The position numbers and the translations under genes were made by a program. DNA of 64,000 bases, from contig NZ_CP071632.1 in NCBI RefSeq assembly GCF_017357385.1, forward strand, positions 2,237,501 to 2,301,500. Reading direction: 5' to 3'. The first letter of the stretch is position 1. Each line of letters opens with the position of its first letter. The stretch is from Rhizobium sp. NZLR1. GTDB taxonomy: Bacteria > Pseudomonadota > Alphaproteobacteria > Rhizobiales > Rhizobiaceae. Below are positions 36,657 through 50,924 of the stretch, piece by piece. The notes beneath the pieces are model-generated. The model worked only from the letters and a program-made list of their open reading frames with translations, had not been told where the DNA came from and ran no database searches.

Positions 36657-36681
36657 AACCCGGCTTCAAGCCGGGTTTTTT
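36657..36681 (+). terminator. Terminator of the IalB-like gene
   Basis: AACCCGGC-TTCAA-GCCGGGTT followed by T residues lies 22 bp after the stop codon. An eight-pair, GC-rich stem with a T tail: a typical intrinsic terminator. Confidence 0.9.
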
Positions 36682-36693
36682 GTGCGCAAGGAA

Positions 36694-36718
36694 AAGGCCT
36701 CGTCGGGAACGAGGCCTT
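36694..36718 (-). terminator. Terminator of hspQ
   Basis: AAGGCCTCGT-CGGGA-ACGAGGCCTT is a perfect 10-bp stem. Read on the minus strand it is followed by TTCC after the stem's own TT, 25 bp past the hspQ stop, so it most likely ends the hspQ transcript. Confidence 0.8.
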
Positions 36719-36743
36719 GAATGATGCTGCGGTCAGACCGAGT

Positions 36744-37073
36744 TTAGTGGGCGAAGCTCATCTTGGGTTTGAACTGCCCTGACGGGGCCTGATCGAAAAT
36801 CTGGTAGATCTGCGGGTTGCGAAGCGGCGTGCCGCTTTCATCGTTCATCAGATTCTGCTCGGAGACATAAGCGACATATTCGCTTTCTTCATTTTCCGCG
36901 AGCAGGTGATAGAAGGGCTGGTCCCTGCTTGGGCGCACCTCGGCCGGAATGGAATTCCACCATTCCTCCGTATTCGCGAACTCCGGATCAACGTCGAAGA
37001 TGACGCCGCGAAACGGGAAAACCTTGTGCCGGACCACTTCGCCGATACTGAACTTTGCTACTCTTTCTTTCAT
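36744..37073 (-). CDS. hspQ: Heat-shock protein HspQ (YccV family)
   Basis: A 109-residue protein of the HspQ/YccV-like hemimethylated-DNA-binding fold. In E. coli HspQ is a specificity-enhancing factor of Lon and was also reported to bind hemimethylated oriC. Seen: FSIGEVVRHKVFPFRGVIFD, the WWNSIPAEVRPSRDQPFYHL block and AYVSEQNLMNDES. The start at 37073 has AAGGAAG nine bases upstream. A perfect 18-bp palindrome lies 16 bp upstream of the start, overlapping the likely leader or promoter. Confidence 0.93.
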   Translation of the reverse strand: MKERVAKFSIGEVVRHKVFPFRGVIFDVDPEFANTEEWWNSIPAEVRPSRDQPFYHLLAENEESEYVAYVSEQNLMNDESGTPLRNPQIYQIFDQAPSGQFKPKMSFAH

Positions 37074-37089
37074 GGTACGACTTCCTTTC

Positions 37090-37107
37090 ATCACCAAATT
37101 TGGTGAT
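37090..37107. promoter_or_regulatory. 18-bp palindrome before hspQ
   Basis: ATCACCAAATTTGGTGAT is perfectly symmetrical and ends 16 bp upstream of the hspQ start. A second, imperfect pair GCGCAAA/TTTGCGC (37115-37136) lies just beyond. Neither resembles CIRCE or the ROSE/RpoH type signals I know, so a repressor or activator site of unknown owner is the simplest reading. Confidence 0.5.
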
Positions 37108-37168
37108 TGGTGCCGCGCAAATCAAGATTTTTGCGCAAGCTCGTCACATGAACGTCATATCCTCCTCC

Positions 37169-37267
37169 TGCATAATTCCTTAGATCGGCATCGATTTAAG
37201 GATGAAATTATGCAGCATTTCAAAGTGTTACAGCGTCTTTGTGCGTCTGAAAAGACGCGCGGCGCTG
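37169..37267 (+). repeat. Double-hairpin dispersed repeat, family A, copy 3
   Basis: TGCATAATTCCTTA (37169 onward) pairs with TAAGG-ATGAAATTATGCA (to 37214), then CAGCGTC...CTGAAAAG...GACGC...CGCTG forms a second hairpin (37231-37267). The order TGCAGCATTTCAAAG between the hairpins is shared with the copy at 17731. It lies between hspQ and glnA. Confidence 0.8.
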
Positions 37268-37293
37268 TGATGGCGTCCATGACCCTGGGAGGT

Positions 37294-37319
37294 GAAAGCC
37301 CCGGCGAACCGGGACTTTC
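37294..37319 (-). terminator. Likely terminator of glnA
   Basis: GAAAGCCCCGGCGAACCGGGACTTTC folds with a tetraloop CGAA; one C-A mismatch interrupts the stem. It lies 14 bp past the glnA stop. There is no long T run, so confidence is moderate. Confidence 0.6.
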
Positions 37320-37333
37320 CGTGTTCAGGCCAA

Positions 37334-38743
37334 TCAGGCCGAATAGTACATGTCGTATTCGACAGGATGCGGCGTCATTTCGAAACGCATCACCTCAGCC
37401 ATCTTCAGCTCGATGAAGGCATCGATCTGGTCGTCGTCGAACACGCCGCCGGCCGTCAGGAACTTGCGGTCCTTGTCGAGGCTTTCGAGTGCTTCGCGCA
37501 ACGAGCCGCAGACGGTCGGGATCTTCTTCAATTCCTTCGGCGGCAGGTCGTAGAGATCCTTGTCCATAGCCTTGCCGGGATGGATCTTGTTCTTGATGCC
37601 GTCGAGGCCGGCCATCAGCATGGCGGCAAAGGCGAGATAGGGGTTGGCGGTCGGATCCGGGAAACGGACTTCGACGCGCTTTGCTTTCGGGTTGGTGCCG
37701 AACGGAATGCGGCAGGACGCCGAGCGGTTGCGAGCGGAGTATGCCAGCAGAACCGGTGCTTCGTAGCCCGGGACGAGACGCTTGTAGGAGTTCGTTGACG
37801 GATTGGTGAAGGCGTTGATCGCCTTGGCATGCTTGATGATGCCGCCGATGTAGTAGAGGCAGCTCTCGGAAAGACCGGCATATTCATCGCCTGCAAAGGT
37901 CGGCTTGCCGCCCTTCCAGATCGACTGGTGCACGTGCATGCCCGAGCCGTTGTCGCCGAAGATCGGCTTCGGCATGAAGGTTGCCGTCTTGCCATAGGCA
38001 TTCGCCACCTGATGCACGACGTATTTGTAGATCTGCATCTTGTCGGCGTTGCGCACCAGCGTATCGAACTTGATGCCGAGTTCGTGCTGGGCGGCGGCGA
38101 CTTCATGGTGATGCTTTTCGACGACGACGCCCATCTCGGAGAGAACCGTCAGCATTTCCGAACGCATGTCCTGGGCGCTGTCGACCGGCGGAACCGGGAA
38201 ATAGCCGCCCTTGACGCGCGGGCGATGGCCGAGGTTGCCGGTTTCGTAGTCGGTGTCGTCGTTCGACGGCAGTTCGGTCGAATCGAGCTTGAAGCCGGTG
38301 TTGTAAGGATCGGCCTTGTACTTGACGTCGTCGAAGACGAAGAATTCCGCTTCCGGGCCGACGAAGATCGTGTCGCCGATGCCGGATGCCTTGAGATAGG
38401 CTTCGGCCTTCTTGGCAGTGCCGCGCGGATCGCGGTTATAGGCCTCGCCGGAAACCGGATCGAGAATATCGCAGACGATGACCATGGTCGACTGTGCGAA
38501 GAACGGGTCCATATGCACCGTCTCGGTATCGGGCATCAGCACCATGTCGGACTCGTTGATGGCCTTCCAGCCGCCGATCGAGGAGCCATCGAACATCACG
38601 CCGTCAGCGAACATGTCCTCGTCGACGCAGACAACGTCCATCGTCACATGCTGTAGCTTGCCCTTCGGGTCGGTGAAGCGCAGATCGACGAACTTCACGT
38701 CGTTCTCCTTGATCTGCTTCAGAATTTCGCTTGCGGTCGCCAT
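37334..38743 (-). CDS. glnA: Glutamine synthetase type I
   Basis: A 469-residue GSI enzyme that condenses ammonia and glutamate with ATP, acting as a dodecamer. Seen: [18 protein letters not shown] (ATP/substrate site), [17 protein letters not shown] (ammonia/glutamate site), and [19 protein letters not shown] around the adenylylation tyrosine near residue 397, so control by GlnE is expected. The start at 38743 has GGAGGAAGG upstream. glnB lies 79 bp upstream on the same strand; this glnB-glnA order is standard in rhizobia, and PII and GS activity are thereby linked. Confidence 0.98.
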   Translation of the reverse strand: MATASEILKQIKENDVKFVDLRFTDPKGKLQHVTMDVVCVDEDMFADGVMFDGSSIGGWKAINESDMVLMPDTETVHMDPFFAQSTMVIVCDILDPVSGEAYNRDPRGTAKKAEAYLKASGIGDTIFVGPEAEFFVFDDVKYKADPYNTGFKLDSTELPSNDDTDYETGNLGHRPRVKGGYFPVPPVDSAQDMRSEMLTVLSEMGVVVEKHHHEVAAAQHELGIKFDTLVRNADKMQIYKYVVHQVANAYGKTATFMPKPIFGDNGSGMHVHQSIWKGGKPTFAGDEYAGLSESCLYYIGGIIKHAKAINAFTNPSTNSYKRLVPGYEAPVLLAYSARNRSASCRIPFGTNPKAKRVEVRFPDPTANPYLAFAAMLMAGLDGIKNKIHPGKAMDKDLYDLPPKELKKIPTVCGSLREALESLDKDRKFLTAGGVFDDDQIDAFIELKMAEVMRFEMTPHPVEYDMYYSA

Positions 38744-38822
38744 TAAATACCTTCCTCCGATTTGCGATGACAATACATGGCTGCGCTGACCGTATCGAAC
38801 TTTGCGCGCCAGGCAAAGTGGG

Positions 38823-39504
<682 letters not shown>

Positions 39505-40977
39505 ATGAGCCATGAACTGTCCGATCTTCTTCTCACGCCTGCCGAGATGGCCGCGGTCGACGCTGCCGCTGCCGCATCCGGCATCGATTCCTTCGCTTTG
39601 ATGGAAAGGGCAGGGGCGGCGGTCGCGGCGGCTGCCTTGCGCCTTCATCCCGGAGCTTTGCGCTTCGTCGTGCTTTGCGGGCCCGGTAACAATGGCGGCG
39701 ACGCCTACGTCGCGGCAAGACATCTGCGGGAGAGCGGGGCGACGGTGGCGCTCTTCCATCTCAGCGACCCCGCCAGGCTAAAGGGCGATGCGGCTCGCGC
39801 GAGAGCCGGATGCGCGATCCAGGGGGAACAGCTCCACCTCTATAATCCCGAAACCGGCGACGTCGTCATCGATGGCCTGTTCGGTGCAGGGCTCGGCCGT
39901 GAAGTGCCGGCCGATGTCCGCACGGTCATAGAGTGCGTCGCCGAGGCAGGTCTTCCCGTGCTTGCCATCGATCTGCCCTCCGGACTGGATGGCCGCACCG
40001 GCAGGGTGTTGGGGGCCGCCTTCCGGGCCTGCAACACCTTCACCTTCATGACGCGCAAACCCGGCCATCTCCTGATGCCGGGCAGGGAGCTTTGCGGCGA
40101 GTTGGAGGTTTTCGATATCGGCATTCCCGCCCGCATCGTCAGGGCTGCGGCGGGCGGCGTCATCGCCGAGAACAGGCCGGATGCCTGGAAGGGTGTGCTG
40201 CCGGCCGAGCAGTTGGAAACCCACAAATACAAGCGCGGTCATCTGGTCGTCTTCTCAGGCGAGGCCGACAAGACGGGGGCCGCGCGCATGTCGGCGATCT
40301 CCGGCCTGAAGGCCGGCGCTGGCCTGGTGACGATCGCAGCCCCGCGCGCGGCGATGGCCGCCAATGCTGCGCATCTCACCGCCGTCATGCTGCACGCAAT
40401 CGACGACGCGGCCGACCTCGACGATTGGCTCGCCGACAAGCGGTTGCAAAGCTTCGTTCTAGGCCCCGGCTTCGGCATCGGCGTCAGAGCGCGCGGCTTT
40501 GTCTCGGCCCTTGCCGAGCGCCATCTCGTGCTCGACGCCGACGGCATCTCCTCGTTCAAGGAAGACCCACAGCAGCTGTTTGATCTTTTCCGGGGTGAGC
40601 CGCGCTTGGTGCTGACGCCGCACGGGGGCGAGTTCGCCCGGCTCTTTCCCGATATTGCCGGCGACGATGGGCTCGGGAAGGTTGATAAATCAGTGGCCGC
40701 TGCCCGCCTCGCCAATGCCGCGATCGTCTACAAAGGCGCCGATACCGTCATTGCCGCGCCGGACGGACGTGCGCTCATCAATACCAACGCGCCGGTCTGG
40801 CTTGCCACCGCCGGTTCCGGCGACGTGCTCGCCGGCATCATCGGCGGATTGCTCGCCCAGGGCCTGCCGGCCTTCGAGGCCGCGGCCGCCGGCGTCTGGC
40901 TGCACGGAGAGGCCGGCCAACGCGCCGGCAAGGGCCTGACGGCGGAGGAGCTCGCGACCCATGTCTCGCCGCTTTAG
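39505..40977 (+). CDS. nnr: Bifunctional NAD(P)HX epimerase/dehydratase (Nnr)
   Basis: A 490-residue fusion that repairs hydrated NAD(P)H. The N-terminal YjeF-N epimerase domain (about 1-210) shows FALMERAGAAVAAAA and VVLCGPGNNGGDAYVAARHL. The C-terminal ADP-dependent dehydratase domain shows LTPHGGEFARLFPD and LATAGSGDVLAGIIGGLLAQ with the catalytic Asp. ATG at 39505 is used; an in-frame TTG at 39493 is an alternative and neither has a strong ribosome site. The stop is followed by a 22-bp tandem repeat. Confidence 0.95.
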   Translation: MSHELSDLLLTPAEMAAVDAAAAASGIDSFALMERAGAAVAAAALRLHPGALRFVVLCGPGNNGGDAYVAARHLRESGATVALFHLSDPARLKGDAARARAGCAIQGEQLHLYNPETGDVVIDGLFGAGLGREVPADVRTVIECVAEAGLPVLAIDLPSGLDGRTGRVLGAAFRACNTFTFMTRKPGHLLMPGRELCGELEVFDIGIPARIVRAAAGGVIAENRPDAWKGVLPAEQLETHKYKRGHLVVFSGEADKTGAARMSAISGLKAGAGLVTIAAPRAAMAANAAHLTAVMLHAIDDAADLDDWLADKRLQSFVLGPGFGIGVRARGFVSALAERHLVLDADGISSFKEDPQQLFDLFRGEPRLVLTPHGGEFARLFPDIAGDDGLGKVDKSVAAARLANAAIVYKGADTVIAAPDGRALINTNAPVWLATAGSGDVLAGIIGGLLAQGLPAFEAAAAGVWLHGEAGQRAGKGLTAEELATHVSPL

Positions 40978-40983
40978 CCCGCT

Positions 40984-41080
40984 CGATGCTTCAGCTTCGA
41001 ACCGCCGATGCTTCAGCTTCGAACCGCCGATGCTTCAGCTTCGAGCCGCCGATGCTTTAGCTTCGAGCCGCCGATGCCTA
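40984..41080. repeat. 22-bp tandem repeat, four full copies
   Basis: The unit CGATGCTTCAGCTTCGAACC plus GC starts at 40984, 41006, 41028 and 41050, with a diverged partial fifth from 41072. Later copies carry A-to-G (GAGCC) and C-to-T (CTTTAG) changes. It lies between the convergent nnr and DUF72 genes. Confidence 0.92.
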
Positions 41081-41107
41081 TGTCTTCAGCGCAAATCTCA
41101 GCCCGGC

Positions 41108-41914
41108 CTATTTTGCCAGCGCCTGCTGCAGGGCGATCGCCCCATGCGGCGCATTGACCTTGCCCTCGTGGATCATGAAGGCGAAGACGTCGCGTGGCTC
41201 GGCCTTCACCTTGCGATCCCCATCGATCAGCGGTAGGTCGTCCGGGACCTTGCCCTCCGCCCAGGTCTCCAGTCGGCCTGCCCAGGCCTTCAGGTCCTTA
41301 TCAGGATAGCAGGTCGGGATATCGTCCGATCCCTTTTGCAGCCTGGCATAGACGAAGTCGGCCGTGACATCGGCGATCATCGGATATTCGAAATGTTCGG
41401 CGCAGACCGGCGCCACGCCGTATTTCGCCAGCAGTGCCACGAATTCCGGCACTTTGAAGGAATCGTGGCGCACCTCGACCACGTGGCGGAGCGCCAGCCC
41501 GTCCTGCTTTGCCGGCAGCTGCTTCAGGAAGGCCTCGAAATCTTCCGGATCGAACTTCTTCGTCGGTGCGAACTGCCAGAGCAGCGGCCCGAGATGATCG
41601 CCGAGTTCGCTGATGCCCGAGGACAGGAAGCGTTCCATCGATTCACCGGCTTCGGCAAGCACCCGCCGGTTGGTGACGAAACGCGTCGCCTTTAGCGAGA
41701 AGATGAAACCGTCGGGTACGTCGGCCGCCCATTTGGCGAAAACCGCCGGCTTCTGCGTGCTGTAATAGGTACCGTTAACCTCGATAACCTTCAGCTGGCG
41801 GCTGGCATAATTCAGCTCGTCCTTCTGTTTCAGGTCATCGGGAAAGAAATGCCCGCGCCAGGGCTCGAAGGTCCAGCCGCCGATGCCGGTGCGGATAGTG
41901 CCGGATTTGGTCAT
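41108..41914 (-). CDS. DUF72 (YecE-like) family protein
   Basis: A 268-residue TIM-barrel protein of the DUF72/YecE family, function unknown. Seen: IRTGIGGWTFEPWRGHFFPD at the N-terminus, YASRQLKVIEVNGTYYSTQK, and the WQFAPTKKFDPEDFEAFL block. Family members show a conserved pocket resembling endonuclease IV-type barrels but no activity is agreed. The gene is preceded by the acetyltransferase gene (24-bp gap) and uvrA on the same strand and may share their transcript. Confidence 0.9.
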   Translation of the reverse strand: MTKSGTIRTGIGGWTFEPWRGHFFPDDLKQKDELNYASRQLKVIEVNGTYYSTQKPAVFAKWAADVPDGFIFSLKATRFVTNRRVLAEAGESMERFLSSGISELGDHLGPLLWQFAPTKKFDPEDFEAFLKQLPAKQDGLALRHVVEVRHDSFKVPEFVALLAKYGVAPVCAEHFEYPMIADVTADFVYARLQKGSDDIPTCYPDKDLKAWAGRLETWAEGKVPDDLPLIDGDRKVKAEPRDVFAFMIHEGKVNAPHGAIALQQALAK

Positions 41915-41938
41915 GTCGTCCTCCCTGTTTGCAGCCGT

Positions 41939-42396
41939 TCAGGCCGCATCGATCTGTTTCGCCATGTCGACGAGCGTCCATCCTGGCCGATATGGGTTCG
42001 GCCGGCGACCCGTTTCGTGAAATCCGACGGCGCGATAAAGGGCGATGTTCCGCTCCATCAGCGCATTGGTGTAGAGCCGGATTTCCGGCTTTGCCCACTC
42101 GCGCGCCTTGCCCTCCAGCCACTTGAGCATCGCCAGACCATGTCCGGCCCCCTGAAAGGCCGGCGAGACCGCGATGCTGAACAGCATGAGGTGATTGGAA
42201 TGCCGCTCGACAACCATCAGCCCCGCGGTTTCGCCGCCGACCTCGCGGAGCCAGACCTCGCCGCGTTCGATGCGAGGCGCGTAATCCTCCGTTATCAGGA
42301 TCGGCGGAGCGCCGAACAGTTCGGTATAGGGCCGATAGGCGGCTGCTGTCAGCGTCGTGATCCTTTCCAGATCTTCGGGCGACGCCGGCCGCATCG

Positions 42397-42400
<4 letters not shown>
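41939..42400 (-). CDS. GNAT-family N-acetyltransferase
   Basis: A 153-residue acetyl-CoA dependent transferase. The acetyl-CoA binding motif A appears as [20 protein letters not shown] (Q/RxxGxG/A pattern QGAGHG), followed by [19 protein letters not shown], a typical motif B. The start overlaps the uvrA stop by four bases (ATGA on the minus strand), so it is co-translated with uvrA. The substrate is unknown; a DNA-repair role is not implied by the family. Confidence 0.9.
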
Positions 42401-45318
<2,918 letters not shown>

Positions 45319-45441
45319 CGTCTCAGCTTGGTCCTTTGGGATAACAGCCCTTATTTAGTGATGCCGAACGGCGAGTCGAGGCTGAATGTCCGCAACACTG
45401 AAGGTTTTCGATTCTGTTGACAGGATCATACGGATAAACTA

Positions 45442-45456
45442 GAACAAAGAAAGAAC
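45442..45456. promoter_or_regulatory. LexA (SOS) box between uvrA and ssb
   Basis: GAAC-AAAGAAA-GAAC is an exact match to the alphaproteobacterial LexA site, a direct repeat GTTC-N7-GTTC (here in reverse complement). It lies in the divergent uvrA/ssb spacer, 124 bp from the uvrA start and 145 bp from ssb. Confidence 0.85.
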
Positions 45457-45600
45457 AAAAATCCTGATGGATGCATGCGGTGTTCTGACGGAGAAATATG
45501 TGGATTAAGTGCCGCCCATGCGCATCGGCGGTCGTTGATGGTTTAAGGTGCGCCGATCGATTGAAACGCCGCCGGGCAGGGCGGCAGGTAGGGTGAGAGC

Positions 45601-46113
45601 ATGGCTGGTAGCGTAAACAAGGTAATTCTGATCGGAAATGTCGGTGCGGACCCGGAAATCCGCCGCACCCAGGATGGCCGGCCGATCGCCAATCTTCGTA
45701 TTGCGACCTCGGAGACCTGGCGCGACCGCAATTCCGGCGAGCGTCGTGAAAAGACCGAATGGCACACTGTCGTCGTCTTCAACGAGGGCCTGTGCAAGGT
45801 CGTCGAGCAATATGTGAAGAAGGGCGCCAAGCTCTATATCGAAGGCCAGTTGCAGACCCGTAAGTGGCAGGACCAGCAGGGACAGGACCGCTACTCGACG
45901 GAAGTGGTGCTGCAGGGCTTCGGTTCGACGCTGACCATGCTCGACGGCCGCGGTGAAGGCGGCGGTGCAAGCTCCGGTGGCGGCCGTGGCGGCAGCAGCA
46001 GCAATGATTATGGCGACGACTACGGCGCCCCGGCTCCCTCATCATCGCCAAGCCGCGGCGGTGGCGGCGGTGGCAACTTCTCGCGGGATCTCGACGACGA
46101 CATCCCGTTCTGA
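45601..46113 (+). CDS. ssb: Single-stranded DNA-binding protein
   Basis: A 170-residue SSB. The OB-fold covers about residues 1-110 ([29 protein letters not shown] segment, [20 protein letters not shown]). A glycine- and serine-rich linker follows ([15 protein letters not shown]). The acidic tail ends DLDDDIPF, the docking site for repair and replication proteins. It is divergent from uvrA across a 282-bp region with a LexA box, and is followed by a strong terminator. Confidence 0.97.
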   Translation: MAGSVNKVILIGNVGADPEIRRTQDGRPIANLRIATSETWRDRNSGERREKTEWHTVVVFNEGLCKVVEQYVKKGAKLYIEGQLQTRKWQDQQGQDRYSTEVVLQGFGSTLTMLDGRGEGGGASSGGGRGGSSSNDYGDDYGAPAPSSSPSRGGGGGGNFSRDLDDDIPF

Positions 46114-46142
46114 TCGGCCGTTCGTGGTTTATGATTTATCCG

Positions 46143-46179
46143 AGAGCATGACGTCTTTAACGGCGTCATGCTCTTTTTC
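46143..46179 (+). terminator. Terminator after ssb
   Basis: AGAGCATGACG (46143-46153) pairs perfectly with CGTCATGCTCT (46164-46174) over a ten-base loop and runs into TTTTT. It lies 30 bp after the ssb stop, before the convergent MarC-family gene. Confidence 0.92.
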
Positions 46180-46204
46180 TTTGATCTCGCGGCGGATGCC
46201 GTTT

Positions 46205-46852
46205 TCAGTGCGGCGTTGCGCTGATCAGATTGAACGCCGATTTCGCCCCGTCGACGACGAACTGTGCGGCAAGGGCCGCGAGGATAACGCCGAGAAGCCG
46301 CGTCAGAATTGCCCGGCCGGTGACGCCGAGGAAACGGTCCAGCCGTTCGGCGATCAGCAGCATTAGGAAGGTCAGCAGCAGATTGGCGGCAATGACGCCG
46401 ATCAGTTGGGCTTTCCCGATGGAGGTGGCGAGCGTGCCGGCAAGCAGGATCGTCGCCGAGATGGCGCCCGGGCCGGCAATCAGCGGCAAGGCTAGCGGGA
46501 AGACGGCGATATTCTCGATGTGATCCTTGGTGATGGCCGCTTCGGTGGCCTTCTCCTTGCGTTCCTGGCGTCTTTCGAAGACCATCTCGAAGGCGATCCA
46601 GAACAGCAGCAGACCGCCGGCGATGCGGAAGGCGCCGATCGAAATCCCGAGCACGCCGAGTACGCCGGCCCCAAACAGCGCGAAGACGGCGAGGATGATG
46701 AAGGCGATAACCGAGCCGCGCAGCGCCACCTGCGTGCGCTGGGCGCGGCTCATGCCCATCGTCAGCCCCAGGAAGATCGGTGCGAGCCCCGGCGGATCGA
46801 TGGTGACCAGCAGCGTCGTGAAGGCGTTGATCAATTGGTCGGCGCTTGCCAT
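46205..46852 (-). CDS. MarC-family integral membrane protein
   Basis: A 215-residue six-helix membrane protein of the MarC/YhgN family, function unresolved (the early link to multiple antibiotic resistance was not upheld). Family marks: LLVTIDPPGLAPIFLGLTMG, FGAGVLGVLGISIGAFRIAG, GGLLLFWIAFEMVF and AVFPLALPLIAGPGAISATI. Full length, start at 46852. It stands alone, convergent with ssb and divergent from gyrA. Confidence 0.92.
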   Translation of the reverse strand: MASADQLINAFTTLLVTIDPPGLAPIFLGLTMGMSRAQRTQVALRGSVIAFIILAVFALFGAGVLGVLGISIGAFRIAGGLLLFWIAFEMVFERRQERKEKATEAAITKDHIENIAVFPLALPLIAGPGAISATILLAGTLATSIGKAQLIGVIAANLLLTFLMLLIAERLDRFLGVTGRAILTRLLGVILAALAAQFVVDGAKSAFNLISATPH

Positions 46853-47100
46853 CGTCTCTCCGGAACCCCATATAGTCGGGTGGTTTTTATGCGTGGTTTT
46901 ATGATTGTGAAGCGGCGATTCCGATTTGGCAAATATCCCGCGGCGGCCCGCGGCGGATTTGTCCGGTTCGGCCGCGCAACTTGCATGTTTTACCCTCTTT
47001 AAGCCGCAAAAGCCTGTTCAAAACGCCCGGTGAAATTGGCGCTGCAACGGGCTTTCCGCTATAAATCTTCAAGTGATTCTAGAAGAGATCGTGATCTGTT

Positions 47101-49920
<2,820 letters not shown>

Positions 49921-49931
49921 TCAGATGAACG

Positions 49932-49955
49932 GGGCGGCTTCAAGCCGCCCTTTTC
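49932..49955 (+). terminator. Terminator after gyrA
   Basis: GGGCGGC-TTCAA-GCCGCCC followed by TTTTCTTTT lies 11 bp after the gyrA stop: a strong intrinsic terminator. Confidence 0.92.
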
Positions 49956-49990
49956 TTTTCAGTCCGGGGAATGGTTTAAAGCCACGCCCA

Positions 49991-50024
49991 AAGAAAAAGC
50001 CGGACGCTGGGTGCATCCGGCTTT
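49991..50024 (-). terminator. Minus-strand terminator for the small-protein genes
   Basis: AAAGCCGGA (49996-50004) pairs with TCCGGCTTT (50016-50024). On the minus strand the stem runs into TTTTTCTTT, so it ends leftward transcripts from the small genes at 50089-50770. Confidence 0.78.
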
Positions 50025-50088
50025 GAATGGCCTTAGGCGACGGAAGGGTGCCGCTCAAGGTGGGGAAGAGGGAAGTAAAAAAGGAAAG

Positions 50089-50223
50089 TCAGAACGCTCT
50101 ATGTTTTTCGTTCAGCGCCTTTACCTCTTCGCCTTCGCGCCGGAGCGCTGATATCGTCGAGGTTACTGACACGATGAACATGACGCTGATAAGGGCCGTG
50201 AGCACTGTCAAGATCGTGAACAT
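50089..50223 (-). CDS. Small single-helix membrane protein, 44 residues
   Basis: An ATG at 50223, preceded by AGGAAAGGAATGCCT, opens a 44-codon frame ending at TGA. The product begins MFTILTVLTALISVMFIVSV, one strong membrane helix, and continues with a charged tail (LRREGEEVKALNEKHRAF), so it is probably anchored with a cytoplasmic coiled tail. I do not recognise a family. It is the nearest of three small genes on this strand between gyrA and coaD, and a minus-strand terminator follows 65 bp beyond its stop. This supports it being expressed. Confidence 0.62.
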   Translation of the reverse strand: MFTILTVLTALISVMFIVSVTSTISALRREGEEVKALNEKHRAF

Positions 50224-50259
50224 AGGCATTCCTTTCCTGGGGAGTTGCGTTCCCGCCCC

Positions 50260-50415
50260 TCAGTACTGGCCCAGTACGGCCGTCCGGGCCGAAGCATAGG
50301 GACCATAAACCTTGGACGTATCAATCTTCTGATCATAGAGAGCGACAGTTGCAGTCAGCATGCCCGTGACCATTACCATCCAGAGCACGTTAATCATCGT
50401 AATCTTGCCGGGCAT
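50260..50415 (-). CDS. Small membrane protein, 51 residues
   Basis: A 51-codon frame from ATG at 50415, with AGGAAGGAC six bases upstream. The product (MPGKITMINVLWMVMVTGML, then TATVALYDQKIDTSKVYGPY and ASARTAVLGQY) has one hydrophobic helix and a short tyrosine-containing tail, likely periplasmic. I do not recognise the family. It lies 36 bp upstream of the 44-residue gene on the same strand, which suggests an operon. The frame extends ten codons further upstream but without a better ribosome site. Confidence 0.62.
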   Translation of the reverse strand: MPGKITMINVLWMVMVTGMLTATVALYDQKIDTSKVYGPYASARTAVLGQY

Positions 50416-50545
50416 CTTTAGTCCTTCCTGCCGCGATAATCGCATCTATGTGTCGGTTGAATGAACGCATCCGTTTTAAAATGGTTCCGCCGGATGTTGA
50501 CGGGTGTTTACCAACGCCGATCTGAAGCCTCCTTGAATGTCTCGT

Positions 50546-50770
50546 TCATCTGGCGTTCAGATTCGAACGTCGTTTTTCGCGCAGCCGGCCTTGAGCGCGC
50601 ACGATCGCCGCATGCTCGGCAAGCGCCGGCCGCACCCAGCTCACCTCGTAGCGATCGGCGAAATAGCCATAGGCCAGCTCGGCGGCGAGGGAGGAAACGA
50701 CGGCAAGTGCAACGAGCACGATCAGCATGGACTTGGTCTTTCGAGGGGGCGCCGGATGCCGGAATGGCAT
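50546..50770 (-). CDS. Hypothetical small membrane protein, up to 74 residues
   Basis: A minus-strand frame with one N-terminal membrane helix (MLIVLVALAVVSSLAAELAY) followed by a basic soluble tail (FADRYEVSWVRPALAEHAAI, then a lysine/arginine-rich end). The start is uncertain: ATG at 50770 gives 74 residues, ATG at 50728 gives 60 starting at the helix; neither has a clear ribosome site. It lies 130 bp upstream of the 51-residue gene. No family recognised. The codon pattern looks coding (G/C in third positions). Confidence 0.45.
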   Translation of the reverse strand: MPFRHPAPPRKTKSMLIVLVALAVVSSLAAELAYGYFADRYEVSWVRPALAEHAAIVRAQGRLREKRRSNLNAR

Positions 50771-50924
50771 CGGCTGTCTTGATGATTTGAGTTAAGCAGA
50801 TCCCGTCTGAAACCGCCTTGAACGGGCCATTCATCCGCCGTTCAACCGTCCGGGACGATTGGCCAAATCACTTGCGGCAAGGCGGCATCCGTGACAAAAG
50901 GCGTCAAACCAACGGTCGGGCCAG

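Noticed and set aside
46920..46980. GC-rich palindrome (CCGCGGCGGCCCGCGGCGG) upstream of gyrA
   Set aside because: It is low-complexity repetition of CGG/CCG triplets, with no T run and no second copy seen; I could not assign a role.
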